NCBI RefSeq assembly: GCF_901482695.1
Contig: NZ_LR590484.1
Coordinates: 2,976,001 to 3,040,000, forward strand
Length of the DNA: 64,000 bases
Source: Sphingobacterium thalpophilum
GTDB lineage: Bacteria; Bacteroidota; Bacteroidia; Sphingobacteriales; Sphingobacteriaceae
Direction: 5' to 3'
A program made the translations under genes and the position numbers. Shown one piece after another: positions 61,845-64,000 of this stretch. Position 1 is the stretch's first letter. Each line of letters starts with the position of its first letter. The notes beneath the pieces are model-generated. The model ran no database searches, was not told the origin of the DNA, and saw only the letters and a program-made list of their open reading frames with translations.

Positions 61845-63095
61845 ATGATTTCTTCATTACGACATCAATCCTTTTATCCATGGCTCGTCGTGGCGCTACT
61901 TTGGGGTGTTGCGTTACTGAACTATATGGACCGGCAAATGCTTTCCACAATGCGTGACGCGATGCAGATCGATATACCCGTATTACAAAGTGCGGAGGCC
62001 TTTGGCGCGCTGATGGCTATTTTTTTGTACATCTATGGTATCATGAGCCCAATAGCTGGCATCGTCGCGGATCGTGGTAATAGAAAATGGCTGATCGTCG
62101 GAAGTTTGTTTGTTTGGTCAGCGGTCACTTATGGAATGGGTATGGCAAATGACTACCCTACCTTGTTGATACTTCGCGCTATTATGGGTTTTAGCGAGGC
62201 GCTGTACATTCCGACGGCGCTTTCGTTGATCGCAGATTATCATATAGGAAAAAATAGATCCCTAGCCATTGGTTTACATATGACTGGATTATATACCGGT
62301 CAGGCACTGGGTGGTTTTGGCGCAACACTGGCGGCTTCAAAAGGTTGGCATACTGCTTTTCACTGGTTCGGAATAGTCGGTATAGTCTATGCAGTGATAC
62401 TTGCCGTCTTGCTTTCCGAAAAAAGGCCTGAGCCAGCGGCAGAGGAAAACGGCCAGGAAGGACAATGTTCCTTGCTGAAAAGCCTGATGCTGATTTTTTC
62501 CAATGTGGCGTTCTGGATTCTGCTGTTTTATTTCGCAGCTCCCAGTTTACCGGGTTGGGCTATAAAAAATTGGCTGCCAACGTTGTTTGCGGACAACTTG
62601 CACATCCCTATGTCCAGTGCAGGGCCTCTGTCTACGATAACGATTGCAATCTCCTCCTTTGTAGGTGTAATAGTAGGCGGTATGGTGAGCGACCGTTGGG
62701 TGAGGAAACAAATTCGTGGTAGAATTTATACCAGTGCAATTGGCCTTGGATTGACAATACCAGCGTTGTTGTTTTTGGGGTTAGGACAGACATTGACAGC
62801 AGTGCTGGGAGCAGCAATCTGTTTTGGAATTGGCTTCGGTATGTTCGACGCCAACAATATGCCTATCCTGTGTCAGATCGTACCGAGGAATCTACGCGCT
62901 TCCGCTTATGGATTTATGAATATGGTTGGCGTATTTGCGGGGGCCGCCATAACGCAATGGTTAGGCAGGTTCAAGGATGAAGGACACTTTGGCCTCGGTT
63001 TCGCTGCGTTAGGAGTAGCTGTGTTAATCGCTCTCTTGCTCCAGCTGCTATTTCTTAAACCTAAACCGACCGGAGAGACGGAAGGAATTTCTTAA
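61845..63095 (+). CDS. nanT: MFS transporter of the nan operon (NanT-like)
   Basis: A 416-residue inner-membrane transporter with 12 membrane segments. The N-terminal LLNYMDRQMLSTM near residues 24-36, then GIVADRGNRKWLIVGSLFVW and RAIMGFSEALYIP, are those of the anion:cation symporter family. A charged loop (EKRPEPAAEENGQEGQ) separates the two halves. By context it carries sialic acid into the cytoplasm. The substrate is inferred, since this family also includes hexuronate carriers. It is cotranscribed with the genes before and after. Confidence 0.88.
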   Translation: MISSLRHQSFYPWLVVALLWGVALLNYMDRQMLSTMRDAMQIDIPVLQSAEAFGALMAIFLYIYGIMSPIAGIVADRGNRKWLIVGSLFVWSAVTYGMGMANDYPTLLILRAIMGFSEALYIPTALSLIADYHIGKNRSLAIGLHMTGLYTGQALGGFGATLAASKGWHTAFHWFGIVGIVYAVILAVLLSEKRPEPAAEENGQEGQCSLLKSLMLIFSNVAFWILLFYFAAPSLPGWAIKNWLPTLFADNLHIPMSSAGPLSTITIAISSFVGVIVGGMVSDRWVRKQIRGRIYTSAIGLGLTIPALLFLGLGQTLTAVLGAAICFGIGFGMFDANNMPILCQIVPRNLRASAYGFMNMVGVFAGAAITQWLGRFKDEGHFGLGFAALGVAVLIALLLQLLFLKPKPTGETEGIS

Positions 63096-63102
63096 CAGAT
63101 CA

Positions 63103-64000
63103 ATGGTTATGTATATGATATCCTTTATGAAGTCATTCCGTTCTCTTTTTGAGAAAAGTTGGTTACTGTTGCTCTTTTTCCAGCTGGCGGCATCGGCTGT
63201 TGGACAAAATCGTATCCGCGTAGCCTGTGTCGGTAATTCGGTCACCTTTGGCTATGGACTTGGAGACCCTGCTCATGAATCTTATCCTTCTCAGCTTCAG
63301 TTGTTGTTGGGAAACGCTTATGAAGTGGCTAATTTTGGACATTCAGGTGCCACCCTTTTACGAAGTGGACATAAGCCATATCATAAGACCGCTGAATATA
63401 AAAGACTGCTCAACTACCAGCCCGATATTGTCATTATACATCTTGGCCTCAATGATACAGACCCGAGGAACTGGCCCAATTATAGAAATTCATTTGCGTC
63501 GGATTATGCCACATTGATTGACGGTATCCGCGCAGTTAACAGGCAGATGAAGATTTATATATGTCGCTTGACACCTATTTTTAGTGGGCATCCTCGATTT
63601 TTGTCCGGTACCCGTGACTGGTACGGCCAAATACAGAAATTGATTCCTCAAATTGCGGAGAACAATCATGTAGAGCTGATTGATCTGAACAGTCCGCTAC
63701 AGTTCCGTATCGATTTGTTTGATGATTATTTACATCCAAACCAGCAGGGAGCTTATATCATCGCGGCGCAGATTGCCCGGGTACTGGCACCGGTACAACA
63801 CGGTTTACAGGTTGCTGAGACCCTAGGTTCAAATATGGTGCTTCAGCGTAACTGGGAAAACAAGATATATGGCAAAGCAACACCCCATATCAAGGTAAAG
63901 GTTATGTTTAATAAAATCCGCTATATTGTCTTTGCAGACCGTGACGGCTCTTGGCAGGTAAAGCTGCCGAAGATGGAGGCGGGAGGGCCATACCGAATCT
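63103..64000 (+). CDS. nanS: Two-domain SGNH/SASA sialate O-acetylesterase, N-terminal part (runs off the right edge)
   Basis: An open frame to the window end, at least 299 residues. Starts at 63103, 63109, 63115 and 63127 are in frame; 63127 puts the signal peptide MKSFRSLFEKSWLLLLFFQL first and is the likeliest. Residues after the signal form a GDSL/SGNH esterase with GNSVTFGYG (Ser), HLGLNDTD (Asn) and DYLHPNQQG (Asp/His). After about 210 residues a second unit begins with LGSNMVLQRN, then KIYGKATP and WQVKLPKMEAGGPYRI, the start of a sialate O-acetylesterase (SASA) domain. It removes O-acetyl groups so that sialic acid can be taken up and cleaved. Last visible gene of the nan operon. Confidence 0.82.
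   Translation, partial: MVMYMISFMKSFRSLFEKSWLLLLFFQLAASAVGQNRIRVACVGNSVTFGYGLGDPAHESYPSQLQLLLGNAYEVANFGHSGATLLRSGHKPYHKTAEYKRLLNYQPDIVIIHLGLNDTDPRNWPNYRNSFASDYATLIDGIRAVNRQMKIYICRLTPIFSGHPRFLSGTRDWYGQIQKLIPQIAENNHVELIDLNSPLQFRIDLFDDYLHPNQQGAYIIAAQIARVLAPVQHGLQVAETLGSNMVLQRNWENKIYGKATPHIKVKVMFNKIRYIVFADRDGSWQVKLPKMEAGGPYRI

Noticed and set aside
1-64000. CRISPR arrays, tRNA or rRNA genes, insertion sequences
   Set aside because: None recognised when reading both strands; no spaced direct-repeat arrays and no transposase-like frames.

Overview
The window reads as a chromosomal segment of a Bacteroidota bacterium, most likely Sphingobacteriaceae (Sphingobacterium or a close relative). This is inferred from SusC/SusD pairs, family content (BT_3928-type DoxX protein, DUF1599, GIN-domain and CarboxypepD_reg proteins), a fatty-acid hydroxylase of the sphingolipid type, and many promoters with the Bacteroidota -7 element TAnnTTTG. 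I saw no rRNA, tRNA, CRISPR array, phage or insertion sequence by eye. Both ends cut through genes.

Region 1 (1-28 kb) is mostly housekeeping: M3 peptidase (cut by the left edge), aspartate aminotransferase, CDF metal exporter, lepA, folD, a lysine/alanine-rich lipoprotein, a class A beta-lactamase-like protein, an APC permease, an Rrf2 regulator with its NAD(P)-binding partner, an M1 peptidase, an ArsC/Spx-like protein, fructose-bisphosphate aldolase, a GIN-domain protein and a fatty-acid hydroxylase. A tight four-gene operon (DUF1599, BT_3928-like, aroK, glycerophosphodiesterase) follows, then a HipA-like kinase/DUF3037 pair, and cysE-cysM for cysteine synthesis.

Region 2 (29.2-33.6 kb) is a copper-handling operon: a Cys-rich exported protein, a DUF3347 protein with a degenerate HMA domain, a TRASH-like lipoprotein, and a multicopper oxidase fused to a CopB-like C-terminal region.

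Region 3 (33.6-46.6 kb) holds a FabH-type synthase, a MocR regulator divergent from a class III aminotransferase with a clear 12-bp direct repeat between them, a NUDIX hydrolase, a large AsmA-like protein, and a siderophore receptor/PepSY membrane protein pair with an inverted repeat over its promoter.

Region 4 (46.6-64 kb) is a glycan-acquisition island. A SusC/SusD pair and a GlcNAc-6-sulfatase-like enzyme lie on the minus strand. A FadR/FCD-type GntR regulator diverges from a sialic-acid (nan) operon on the plus strand: SusC/SusD importer, N-acetylneuraminate lyase, Kelch-type sialate mutarotase, MFS transporter and the start of a two-domain sialate O-acetylesterase. The strongest unreported-looking signal is a set of five GT-N3-AC near-palindromes (core TGTAnTACA) on the promoters of the regulator, the nan operon and the sulfatase. 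It suggests one NanR-like regulon joining sialic acid uptake to glycan desulfation.
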